A stretch of 64,000 nucleotides of DNA. Origin: Pseudoalteromonas sp. XI10. Lineage in GTDB: Bacteria > Pseudomonadota > Gammaproteobacteria > Enterobacterales > Alteromonadaceae. Below are positions 54,546 to 61,884 of the stretch, one piece after another. A program made the position numbers and the translations under genes. The stretch spans positions 124,001 to 188,000 of the forward strand of contig NZ_LOPY01000060.1 of NCBI RefSeq assembly GCF_001469895.1. Direction: 5' to 3'. How positions within the stretch are numbered: the stretch's first letter is position 1; every line of letters begins with the position of its first letter. The notes below the pieces were generated by a model. It was not told the DNA's origin. It ran no database searches and saw nothing but the letters and a program-made list of their open reading frames with translations.

Positions 54546-56045
54546 TTACTCGTCTGCGAACCAACAAATGTTACGCGCAGCCATAATCAGCTTGCCAGCT
54601 TCTTCTTCTGAAAGTTCAGTGATGTCTACTAACTCATCAATGCCTTGCTCAGCTAAGTCTTCTAGTGTTATTACACCTTTACTTGCCATAACAAATGCAA
54701 GGTGACGCTCTAAGCCTTCAAGCGCTAGTAGGTCTTCTGCAGGTTCTGCACCTTCTAGGCTTTCTTCAGTTTTAAGCGCTTTCGTTGTTAATGCGTCTTT
54801 TGCACGTGAACGTAAGATATCAACTGTTTCTTCATCTAAACCGTCGATTTCTAAGAATTCTGATGCCGGTACGTAAGCCACTTCTTCAAGTGTTGAGAAA
54901 CCTTCGTTGATAAGTAATGTTGCAAACTCATCATCAATATCTAGGTATTCAGTGAATAAGTTGATTAGCTTATCTGATTCAGCTTCGTTCTTCGCACGCA
55001 TGTCATCAACTGTCATTACGTTTAATTCCCAACCAGTTAACTGGCTAGCAAGACGAACGTTTTGACCATTACGACCGATTGCTTGTGCTAGGTTATCTGC
55101 TTCAACAGCGATATCCATTGAATGTGTATCTTCGTCCATTACGATTGACGCAACTTCTGCTGGCGCCATTGCATTGATAACGAATTGCGCTGGGTTGTCA
55201 TCGTAAAGAACGATATCAACACGCTCACCACCAAGCTCAGTTGAAACTGCTTGTACACGTGCACCACGCATACCAACACACGCACCTACTGGGTCGATAC
55301 GTTTGTCGTTAGATTTTACCGCGATTTTTGCACGAGAACCTGGATCACGTGCAGCTGCACGTAGTTCAATCATCTCTTCGCCAATCTCTGGCACCTCAAT
55401 GCGGAAAAGTTCCATTAGCATTTCTGGCTTAGAACGCGTTACAAATAACTGCGCGCCACGTGCTTCTGGCTTAACTTCGTAAAGAAGACCACGGATACGG
55501 TCACCTGGACGGAAGTTTTCACGCGGTAACATATCATCACGGTAGATAACCGCTTCAGCATTGTTACCAAGGTCAAGTACGATTGCGTCACGGGTTGCTT
55601 TTTTAACAACACCTGTTACTAATTCGCCTTGTTGATCTTTGTATTCTTCAACCACTAATGCACGCTCAGCTTCACGTACTTTTTGTACGATAACTTGCTT
55701 AGCCATTTGTGTTGTAATACGGTCAAACTTGATTGACTCTATTTGTTCTTCAACGTAATCACCTAATTGTAGGCTTTCGTCTTCAACCTGAGCCGCTTCA
55801 AGTGTGATTTCGCTGTAAGGGTTTTCTAAAGAACCATCTTCAAGAACTTCAGCAATCTTCCAACGACGGAACGTGTCGTAATCACCTGTTTTACGGTCGA
55901 TTGATACGCGAACTTCAATTTCGCCATCGTGTTTTTTCTTTGTTGCAGTCGCTAATGCGAACTCTAACGCTTCAAAAATCTTTTCTTTTGGAACCGCTTT
56001 CTCATTGGAGACGGCTTCAGCAACCAATAATATTTCTTTTGCCAT
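54546..56045 (-). CDS. nusA: Transcription termination/antitermination factor NusA
   Basis: 499 residues (E. coli 495). An RNAP-binding N-terminal domain (1-125), S1 domain (about 135-200, ELVTGVVKKATRDAIVLDLG), two KH domains (about 230-350, including VGACVGMRGARVQAV and AIGRNGQNVRLASQL) and two acidic C-terminal repeats (about 365-495). It modulates pausing, termination and rRNA antitermination. Between rimP and infB in the standard order. Confidence 0.97.
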   Translation of the reverse strand: MAKEILLVAEAVSNEKAVPKEKIFEALEFALATATKKKHDGEIEVRVSIDRKTGDYDTFRRWKIAEVLEDGSLENPYSEITLEAAQVEDESLQLGDYVEEQIESIKFDRITTQMAKQVIVQKVREAERALVVEEYKDQQGELVTGVVKKATRDAIVLDLGNNAEAVIYRDDMLPRENFRPGDRIRGLLYEVKPEARGAQLFVTRSKPEMLMELFRIEVPEIGEEMIELRAAARDPGSRAKIAVKSNDKRIDPVGACVGMRGARVQAVSTELGGERVDIVLYDDNPAQFVINAMAPAEVASIVMDEDTHSMDIAVEADNLAQAIGRNGQNVRLASQLTGWELNVMTVDDMRAKNEAESDKLINLFTEYLDIDDEFATLLINEGFSTLEEVAYVPASEFLEIDGLDEETVDILRSRAKDALTTKALKTEESLEGAEPAEDLLALEGLERHLAFVMASKGVITLEDLAEQGIDELVDITELSEEEAGKLIMAARNICWFADE

Positions 56046-56083
56046 GGGTTATGCCTCGCTTGCCCTATTCCTTCGCACTCGAA

Positions 56084-56539
56084 TTAAAACTTTGCGATGA
56101 TGTTCGCACGTTCAATGTTACTAAGCATAATCATATGCTCAGCGCCATCTGCTGAAAGTGTGATCATATCACTGCTAACTGATACTAAATCGCCTTTAAA
56201 GTTACGACGACCATCTTGCGGAAGCTTTGTACGCACGCGTACTTCTTCTCCTTGCGCCTTCTCGTAGTGATCTTGTTTGAATAATGGACGATCAACACCA
56301 GGAGACGAAACTTCCAAATCATATTCATTTGTAATTGGGTCTTCGACATCTAAAATTGCGCTAACTTGACGACTAACGTCGGCACAATTGTCAACCGTAA
56401 TCCCTGCATCGTGATCGATATAAACACGTAATGTAGAGTGGCGACCAGCTTGCACAAACTCAAGACCATGTAACTCAAAGCCTAACATTTCAACGGCCGG
56501 TGAGAGCATGGCTACTAAATCTTGCTCAAGTTTTGTCAC
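56084..56539 (-). CDS. rimP: Ribosome maturation factor RimP
   Basis: 151 residues from the GTG at 56539, chosen because GGAGGA lies just upstream and homologues begin (M)xxLEQ; an in-frame ATG 21 nt further upstream adds non-homologous residues. Two-domain RimP fold with GFELHGLEFVQAG and the signature YDLEVSSPGVDRPLF (about 79-93). It assists maturation of 30S subunits. It lies just after a hairpin plus T-run that separates it from the initiator tRNA gene. Confidence 0.95.
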   Translation of the reverse strand: MTKLEQDLVAMLSPAVEMLGFELHGLEFVQAGRHSTLRVYIDHDAGITVDNCADVSRQVSAILDVEDPITNEYDLEVSSPGVDRPLFKQDHYEKAQGEEVRVRTKLPQDGRRNFKGDLVSVSSDMITLSADGAEHMIMLSNIERANIIAKF

Positions 56540-56558
56540 GAAAATCCTCCATACAAAC

Positions 56559-56580
56559 AAAAAAAGGGCATATAGCCCTG
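56559..56580 (-). terminator. Intrinsic terminator/attenuator before rimP
   Basis: AGGGC-TATAT-GCCCT followed by TTTTTTT on the minus strand, ending about 20 bp upstream of the rimP start. Transcripts from the tRNA promoter would meet it before the rimP-nusA-infB operon. Confidence 0.82.
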
Positions 56581-56630
56581 AAATACTGAGTTTAATAATG
56601 ATTTAAAATCACCGCCAAGCAGATACAACA

Positions 56631-56653
56631 ACGCCCCGAACCAAGCGGGGCGT
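56631..56653 (-). other. Strong GC hairpin between tRNA-fMet and rimP
   Basis: ACGCCCCG-N7-CGGGGCGT is a perfect 8-bp stem followed by TTGTTGTATC on the minus strand. It is the second of three hairpins in this 289-bp leader. Confidence 0.7.
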
Positions 56654-56746
56654 CACACCTAAAGCATAAAACTGTGTGGCCTAGGGCCAAGCTTGGTTGC
56701 GAGTAAGTCACCTGACTAAATTAAACTAGATAGCCTAAACGCAAAA

Positions 56747-56767
56747 CGCGCATTACCAGAATGCGCG
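56747..56767 (-). terminator. Hairpin 60 bp downstream of tRNA-fMet
   Basis: CGCGCATT-N5-AATGCGCG, followed by TTTTGCGTTT on the minus strand; a probable partial terminator for the tRNA transcript. Confidence 0.65.
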
Positions 56768-56828
56768 ACTTCATACAGTAAAAATTACTGTGCATACTAA
56801 GTACACTTACAATGCCTTAGCATGTATT

Positions 56829-56905
<77 letters not shown>

Positions 56906-56973
56906 CCAATAGATATTAAAAGTAACTTAATATCATTTAATCGAGTGCTAAACACCTCAATTCAATGGCGGCT

Positions 56974-57002
56974 ATTATAAGCATGTAGCGCTCAATTAGC
57001 AA
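56974..57002 (-). promoter_or_regulatory. Sigma70 promoter of tRNA-fMet (and rimP operon)
   Basis: Minus-strand TTGCTA-N17-TATAAT followed by the GC-rich discriminator AGCCGCC. It lies about 70 bp upstream of the tRNA. Confidence 0.85.
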
Positions 57003-57148
57003 CCTTCCTACATGAATTAGTTAGACTATTTTTTGCCTAAAATTTTTATGACAGCCTTGTCATAAAATTTCCCATAACTGAAAATTCTCGTCTATATTTA
57101 GTCATATAATAAGAACAACCTATAGCTTTGGCTATTAAGCGATTTACT

Positions 57149-57610
57149 ATGAGTCTATCTTCATTTCAAAAAAGACTGTTACTACAAGATATTGAATTGC
57201 TAAAACCGGATTTTCATCAGTTTACAAGCGCATATCATCGCAGTCTTAGTGCTCGTCAATTAACCATGACAGTGCCTGAGCAAGAAAGCATAACTAAGCG
57301 GAGCTATATTCTTTACTGTGCGCTCAACAAAGTAGTAAGTCACCTCGATGACTTACAGCAAGTCACGCCGTTTATTCATTATTTAGCGAATAACTTGAGC
57401 TTTTTAAACGTGTCATTTGAGGATATCGATACCCTTTGCGAAGCCTTTATTGATACTCGCAAGTCGTATATTCATCACATTAGTACGCAATTACATCAAG
57501 CTTGGCTGCAAGCTACGAGAATATTTGCCAACATCGTAAAAAGTTACTTGTTTGCTTATTCAAATGTGGTGTCGTTTAGCGCTTATTGCCCAGCACGCTT
57601 AAGCTCATAG
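57149..57610 (+). CDS. Globin-like all-helical protein without the proximal histidine
   Basis: 153 residues from ATG 57149; no strong ribosome-binding site. Not a named family, but the layout follows single-domain bacterial globins: LLKPDFHQFTSAYHRSL resembles helices A-B, NKVVSHLDDLQQVTPFIHYLANNL resembles helices E-F, and HQAWLQATRIFANIVKSYL matches the helix-H AW..A pattern. Where globins have the haem-binding F8 His (LAxRHxxxGV), this has LANNLSFLNV, so haem binding as usual is unlikely. It overlaps the convergent DUF4124 gene by 6 nt. Function unknown; a sensor-globin-like stress role is only a guess. Confidence 0.6.
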   Translation: MSLSSFQKRLLLQDIELLKPDFHQFTSAYHRSLSARQLTMTVPEQESITKRSYILYCALNKVVSHLDDLQQVTPFIHYLANNLSFLNVSFEDIDTLCEAFIDTRKSYIHHISTQLHQAWLQATRIFANIVKSYLFAYSNVVSFSAYCPARLSS

Positions 57611-58378
57611 CTTGGTCAATTCGCTGTTGAGCCTATCTATTTGTTTTTGTTCTATGGCGATTAAGGTGTTAAAACGACTCGTTAAAGCTGTCATTTTGTC
57701 AGCTAGTGCGTTATCGCTATTCGCATCAGCTAAATTACGAGGGCGGCTACTTAGTTGTTGCTCAAGCTCTGACATTTGCATGTTTAACTCACTTTGATAG
57801 GTATCAATTTTATTTTCATGCTCTGAAATTTTACGCATAATTTGTTTTGAGCGAATAAAACTAGCAACCTCATTATTAGCAACCGTATTTGCAGATGAAG
57901 TTAAACTGTATTTTTCAGCCGTGAGTCTATCAATACTGCGCTGCTCACTGTCGATAAGCACGCCGTAACGCTCAGATACTGCGGTCATTTGTTTGGCGAT
58001 TGCAGCTTGTTTTTTAGCCCCCACTAAGTTACGTAGCTGAGCATCTGATTGCTCAGATAAAGCCACTATTTCCCTGTTCATTTTAAGCTTGAATGTGTCA
58101 ATTTTATTGTTATGTTCTGCTATTTGCGCATCGATTTGCTTTAAGCGGATATAACGGTCGACCTCTGCGGTATCTTTACCAACTGATGCTTGTACAGCAT
58201 TATCTGACGCGCCCGAAAGGTGTGGATTTTGTTCTTTAATGGTAATCAACTTTGCATCTTTGCCACAGGGCTGTTGGCTAAATTCAGCAACACCGTTTTT
58301 CTCACAGTGATAAACAGTGCTGTGGGCCAAAGGGCAAACTAACAGGCTTATAAATAGTAAATGTAAGTTAATTTTCAT
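57605..58378 (-). CDS. DUF4124 domain protein with duplicated coiled-coil repeat
   Basis: 257 residues. Signal peptide at about 1-20 (LLFISLLVCPLAHS), then a DUF4124-type segment (TVYHCEKNGVAEFSQQPCG, two Cys, about 21-42). After it come two homologous helical repeats of about 85 residues (about 88-170 and 172-257), each starting (Y/F)IR-KQI and continuing I-EH-NKIDT, L--RNL, MTA---R---LI--EQ--IDRL. Exported protein of unknown function. The duplication is clear by eye. Confidence 0.8.
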   Translation of the reverse strand: MKINLHLLFISLLVCPLAHSTVYHCEKNGVAEFSQQPCGKDAKLITIKEQNPHLSGASDNAVQASVGKDTAEVDRYIRLKQIDAQIAEHNNKIDTFKLKMNREIVALSEQSDAQLRNLVGAKKQAAIAKQMTAVSERYGVLIDSEQRSIDRLTAEKYSLTSSANTVANNEVASFIRSKQIMRKISEHENKIDTYQSELNMQMSELEQQLSSRPRNLADANSDNALADKMTALTSRFNTLIAIEQKQIDRLNSELTKL

Positions 58379-58506
58379 CTCGACCCTTCCTTAGTAATGA
58401 CTCATTAAAAATGCCACTAATGTACCTTTTATAGACTATATTTATCGATCTATCTTTGTGATTGCTTCGTAGTTACCTAAATTACTTGCTGCAAAGGCTA
58501 TTAGAA

Positions 58507-60057
58507 GTGCAATACACCACCTTAAGATTTATTTTTGGCGATCAACTTAATGCAAGCCACAGCTGGTTTAAAGAAAAATCACAACCAGACACGCTTTATA
58601 TCATCGCCGAATTAAAACAAGAAACCAACTACGTAAAGCACCACCTGCAAAAAGTGGTCGCCTTCTTTGCTGCAATGGAAAACTTTGCTAATGCACTGAC
58701 AAAAGCGAATTTAAACTGCCTGCATCTGACACTCGATGACACACAAGGTGATGACTCACTACCAGAGCTACTGACCCGGTTAGCTAAGCATTATCAGTGC
58801 CAAAATATTGAGTACCAATACCCAGACGAATACCGCCTTAAAAAGCAACTTGCAGACTTTTCACAGCAGAGCGAATTTAATGTCAATGCAGTTGATTCGG
58901 AACATTTTCTACTACCTTTTAATGATATTGACCAGCACTTTAAGCCAAATAAGCCGGTAAAAATGGAGTTTTTTTATCGTGCTATGCGCAAACGTTTTAA
59001 TATTTTAATGGACGATGATAACCAACCTCGTGGTGGCAAATGGAATTTTGATCAACAAAATAGAAACAAGTTAAAACCGAACGATCTTAAAGAAATTCCA
59101 GAACCTTTGTGTTTCGGTCACGATGTTAGCCACATCCTTAAACGAATAGAAAAGCACAAAGTAAGCACCTTCGGTGACTGCAGCGAAACGTTAATTTGGC
59201 CAACCACTCGCGCTGAAGCAAAGCAGTTACTCGATTTTTTTTGCGACCATTTACTGGTTCATTTTGGTCAGTTTCAAGACGCCATGACATGCCAGTCCCA
59301 GTACCAATGGTCTTTGTATCACAGCCGTTTATCGTTTGCCCTTAATACTAAAATGCTGCACCCGATGCAGGTCATCGAGCAAGTGTTAACTAGCTTTGAT
59401 AAGCAACCTATTGATATTGCGCAAGTTGAAGGTTTTATCAGGCAAATTCTCGGTTGGCGCGAGTATGTACGTGGTATTTATTGGCAAAATATGCCTGATT
59501 ACGCCAGCAAAAATGCCTTAAATGCAAAGCGTGCCCTACCCGACTATTTTTGGCATGGCAAAACAAACATGAATTGTATGCACCATGCCATTACACAAAG
59601 CCTGCAGACAGCTTATGCACACCACATACAACGTTTGATGATCACGGGTAACTTTTGCTTATTAACCGCTATTGAGCCAAGTGAAGTAGATGAATGGTAT
59701 TTAGGTATTTATATCGACGCCATAGAATGGGTAGAAATGCCCAACACTCGGGGAATGAGCCAATTTGCTGACGGGGGATTAATTGCCACTAAGCCCTATG
59801 CAGCCAGTGGAAATTACATCAACAAAATGAGTGATTACTGCAAACATTGTAGCTACAACATTAAAGAAAAAGCCACTGAGGATGCTTGCCCATTCAACAG
59901 CCTATATTGGCATTTTATGTTAGAGCACGAACAACGGCTTTCACAAAACCCACGTATCGGTATGATTTATAACAACTGGTATAAACAGGATGAATCTGTA
60001 CAGCAAGCCACTCTCAAACGGGCTAACTGGTGCTTGGATAATTTAGAAAAGCTTTAA
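58507..60057 (+). CDS. phrB: Iron-sulfur bacterial cryptochrome/(6-4) photolyase (PhrB type)
   Basis: 516 residues from the GTG at 58507, so that the protein begins with the family N-terminus TTLRFIFGDQLN; a TTG 21 or 45 nt upstream is possible. Four cysteines at about 357 (NCMHH), 445, 448 (CKHC) and 461 (ACPF) reproduce the 88-3-13 spacing of the [4Fe-4S] ligands of PhrB-type FeS-BCP photolyases. The antenna region (1-130) and helical FAD-binding region (GWREYVRGIYW, RLMITGNF) are clear. It should repair UV (6-4) photoproducts using light. It stands alone. Confidence 0.92.
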   Translation: MQYTTLRFIFGDQLNASHSWFKEKSQPDTLYIIAELKQETNYVKHHLQKVVAFFAAMENFANALTKANLNCLHLTLDDTQGDDSLPELLTRLAKHYQCQNIEYQYPDEYRLKKQLADFSQQSEFNVNAVDSEHFLLPFNDIDQHFKPNKPVKMEFFYRAMRKRFNILMDDDNQPRGGKWNFDQQNRNKLKPNDLKEIPEPLCFGHDVSHILKRIEKHKVSTFGDCSETLIWPTTRAEAKQLLDFFCDHLLVHFGQFQDAMTCQSQYQWSLYHSRLSFALNTKMLHPMQVIEQVLTSFDKQPIDIAQVEGFIRQILGWREYVRGIYWQNMPDYASKNALNAKRALPDYFWHGKTNMNCMHHAITQSLQTAYAHHIQRLMITGNFCLLTAIEPSEVDEWYLGIYIDAIEWVEMPNTRGMSQFADGGLIATKPYAASGNYINKMSDYCKHCSYNIKEKATEDACPFNSLYWHFMLEHEQRLSQNPRIGMIYNNWYKQDESVQQATLKRANWCLDNLEKL

Positions 60058-60060
60058 CAA

Positions 60061-60088
60061 CAAAAAAGCCACCTCAAATGAGGCGGCA
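60061..60088 (-). terminator. Terminator of the ibpA-like gene (bidirectional)
   Basis: GCC-CCTC-ATTT-GAGG-GGC with one mismatch and T6 on the minus strand, about 33 bp after the stop; it also closes the convergent photolyase gene. Confidence 0.82.
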
Positions 60089-60120
60089 AAACTAACTAGG
60101 GGAAACAATGCTGTTGGTAA

Positions 60121-60567
60121 TTACTGGTTTTCGAGTAATTTACCATTACCGATTTCAATTTTACGTGGTTTTAAAGCTTCTGGAATTTCACGCTCTAAAT
60201 CGATGCTTAGTAAGCCATTTTCAAGGTCCGCACCAAGCACTTTAACGTGGTCACCTAATTGGAATTTACGCTCAAAGTTACGCTCTGCAATGCCTTGGTG
60301 AATGAACTTACGTTCAGCATTATCTTGTTTATCAGCTTTAGTACCGCTGACTTTCAATGTGTTGTTTTCTGACTCAATGGTCAATTCACTGTCACTAAAA
60401 CCGGCTACAGCCATAGTGATACGGTATTTGTCTTTATCGAGTGCTTCGATGTTGTACGGAGGAAAACTTGGCTGCTTGTCAGTGCGAGCTGCCGCATCCA
60501 TTAATGATGCTAAATGATCGAAACCGATGAATGAACGATAAAGTGGTGATAAGTCTACTGTACGCAT
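60121..60567 (-). CDS. ibpA: Small heat-shock protein IbpA/Hsp20 family
   Basis: 148 residues. MRTVDLSPLYRSFIGFDHLASLMD is the IbpA/IbpB N-terminus. The alpha-crystallin domain spans about 35-125, with GIAERNFERKFQLGDHVKV and the conserved ...ENGLLSIDLERE strand, and the C-terminal IxI-type motif appears near RKIEIG. It holds denatured proteins for refolding by DnaK/ClpB. Single copy here; upstream lie a sigma32 promoter and a possible thermosensor hairpin. Confidence 0.94.
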   Translation of the reverse strand: MRTVDLSPLYRSFIGFDHLASLMDAAARTDKQPSFPPYNIEALDKDKYRITMAVAGFSDSELTIESENNTLKVSGTKADKQDNAERKFIHQGIAERNFERKFQLGDHVKVLGADLENGLLSIDLEREIPEALKPRKIEIGNGKLLENQ

Positions 60568-60571
60568 AATT

Positions 60572-60594
60572 ATATCCTCATATTTAAGCGATAT
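60572..60594 (-). promoter_or_regulatory. Possible RNA thermometer hairpin covering the ibpA ribosome-binding site
   Basis: On the minus strand ATATC-N13-GATAT pairs with the GGATAT that forms part of the GAGGAT ribosome-binding site 5-10 nt before the ATG. The stem is short and AT-rich, so it should melt on mild heating. ibpA leaders of other gammaproteobacteria carry ROSE-type thermometers; this one lacks an obvious full ROSE motif. Confidence 0.4.
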
Positions 60595-60704
60595 TTTGTT
60601 AGTACTCTTCTATTGAACCAGTGCTAACAAAGTTAAATTAATACTATATATTTCAATTACTTTAGTTTGTTTGGGACCCATCAGGCGTCCTCACTAAACT
60701 ATTT

Positions 60705-60728
60705 ATGGGCGGGTAAAATCTTTTCAAG
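60705..60728 (-). promoter_or_regulatory. Sigma32 promoter of the ibpA-like gene
   Basis: Minus-strand CTTGAA-N13-GCCCATAAA matches the sigma32 consensus, giving a 5' UTR of roughly 130 nt. Confidence 0.8.
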
Positions 60729-60836
60729 ATTTTTAGCAAAAAAAATTGCAATTTTTTTAAAATAATTGAAATTTTACCCCCCTCAAACTGGTCTGAATAA
60801 GTTGATTTTAAAGGGCTAACAACGTACAAAATAACA

Positions 60837-61355
60837 ATGAAAAAAAATCCAACTTTTTTAAAAAAATTTATCAGTGTGCTAAAAAATGTCGTGTTAATGG
60901 CAGTCGTTGTGTATGCCGTGACCGCATTTCAGCAACGTAATTTACTCTCAACTGATAAAACTCCTGCCCCCTATTTTAATTTAGCTACGCTAAAAGACCC
61001 GACAGAGCGGATGACCATTGCACAATTACAAGGAAAGCAAACAGTGGTGTATTTCTTTGCGCCTTGGTGCTCAATTTGTCGTTACAGTATGCCAAATTTA
61101 GAAAAGGCTCATCAGCAAGGTAAGTTAAATGCCATAGCAATTGCCCTCGATTACCAAAATATTGCTGAAGTTAAACAGTTTACTGATTCACTCGAATTAA
61201 CAATGCCGGTGTTACTAGGCAGTAAAAGTACAGGCCAAGATTATAAAATCAGTGCCTACCCAACTTATTATGTTATTGATGAGCAGTTGGCAATTACTGC
61301 GCATTCTATGGGTTACTCAACAGAACTTGGCCTCAGGATGCGCACACTTGATTAG
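60837..61355 (+). CDS. Membrane-anchored thioredoxin-like/TlpA-type disulfide reductase
   Basis: 172 residues. A Lys-rich N-terminus and one transmembrane helix (about 17-33) anchor a periplasmic thioredoxin fold. The active site FFAPWCSICRYS has Cys78 and Cys81; the cis-proline loop is SAYPTYYVID. The DsbD-linked TlpA/ScsD-like family is the best fit. It may supply reductant to envelope proteins. It lies upstream of grxA in the same direction with a 118-bp gap, so it could share redox regulation, although operon structure is uncertain. Confidence 0.88.
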   Translation: MKKNPTFLKKFISVLKNVVLMAVVVYAVTAFQQRNLLSTDKTPAPYFNLATLKDPTERMTIAQLQGKQTVVYFFAPWCSICRYSMPNLEKAHQQGKLNAIAIALDYQNIAEVKQFTDSLELTMPVLLGSKSTGQDYKISAYPTYYVIDEQLAITAHSMGYSTELGLRMRTLD

Positions 61356-61473
61356 CTCAATCGCTTTTAGTGAGAAAAAACAGAACAGTGCAATCGATTT
61401 TATGCGCTGTTTTTATTCATTTAATTCGTTAAGATGATAACCAGATAAACACATTCACATCGAGGAGAGCGAT

Positions 61474-61737
61474 ATGTTAACTGTAATTTTTGGCCGTGAA
61501 GGCTGCCCATACTGTGTACGTGCAAAAGACGTTGCTGAAAAACTAGCAAATGAGCGTGACGATTTTAAATACCGTTATATCGACATCATTAAAGAAGGCA
61601 TCAGCAAAGCAGATTTAGAACAGTCTGCAGGCAAACCTTGCCCAACTGTACCACAGATTTTTATTGACCAAGCCCACATTGGTGGCTTCACTGAATTCGA
61701 AGCATACGCTAAAGAAAATTTAGGGTTATATCAATAA
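61474..61737 (+). CDS. grxA: Glutaredoxin 1
   Basis: 87 residues, close to E. coli GrxA (85). Active site GCPYC with Cys11 and Cys14, the TVPQIFIDQAHIGGFTEFEAY glutathione-binding segment. It reduces ribonucleotide reductase and protein disulfides with glutathione. ATG 61474 follows GAGGAGAG. A long imperfect stem-loop starts 10 bp after the stop. Confidence 0.96.
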   Translation: MLTVIFGREGCPYCVRAKDVAEKLANERDDFKYRYIDIIKEGISKADLEQSAGKPCPTVPQIFIDQAHIGGFTEFEAYAKENLGLYQ

Positions 61738-61746
61738 ATTGTAAAC

Positions 61747-61799
61747 GTGGTTGATTTTGGTAATTTTAAACTGATTAAATTATGACCAACATCAACCAC
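61747..61799 (+). other. Long stem-loop between grxA and deaD
   Basis: GTGGTTGAT...ATCAACCAC form a perfect 9-bp outer stem, continued by TTGGT/ACCAA and an AT-rich top. No T-run follows (ATACAAATT), so a simple terminator is doubtful. It may protect the grxA 3' end or belong to the deaD leader. Confidence 0.6.
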
Positions 61800-61831
61800 A
61801 TACAAATTAGTTGTAATTTATACAAGCAATT

Positions 61832-61854
61832 GCATTGTATTTCCTATACAATGC
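61832..61854 (+). promoter_or_regulatory. Inverted repeat in the deaD upstream region
   Basis: GCATTGTAT-TTCCT-ATACAATGC is a perfect 9-bp inverted repeat 30 bp before the deaD ATG. Upstream are three more TACAA/TTGTA pentamers at about 10-bp steps (61801, 61811, 61821). It could be an operator or a leader hairpin of a cold-induced transcript. Confidence 0.55.
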
Positions 61855-61884
61855 GCGCCTCTTTAAATTCGTTGAGGCGTATTA

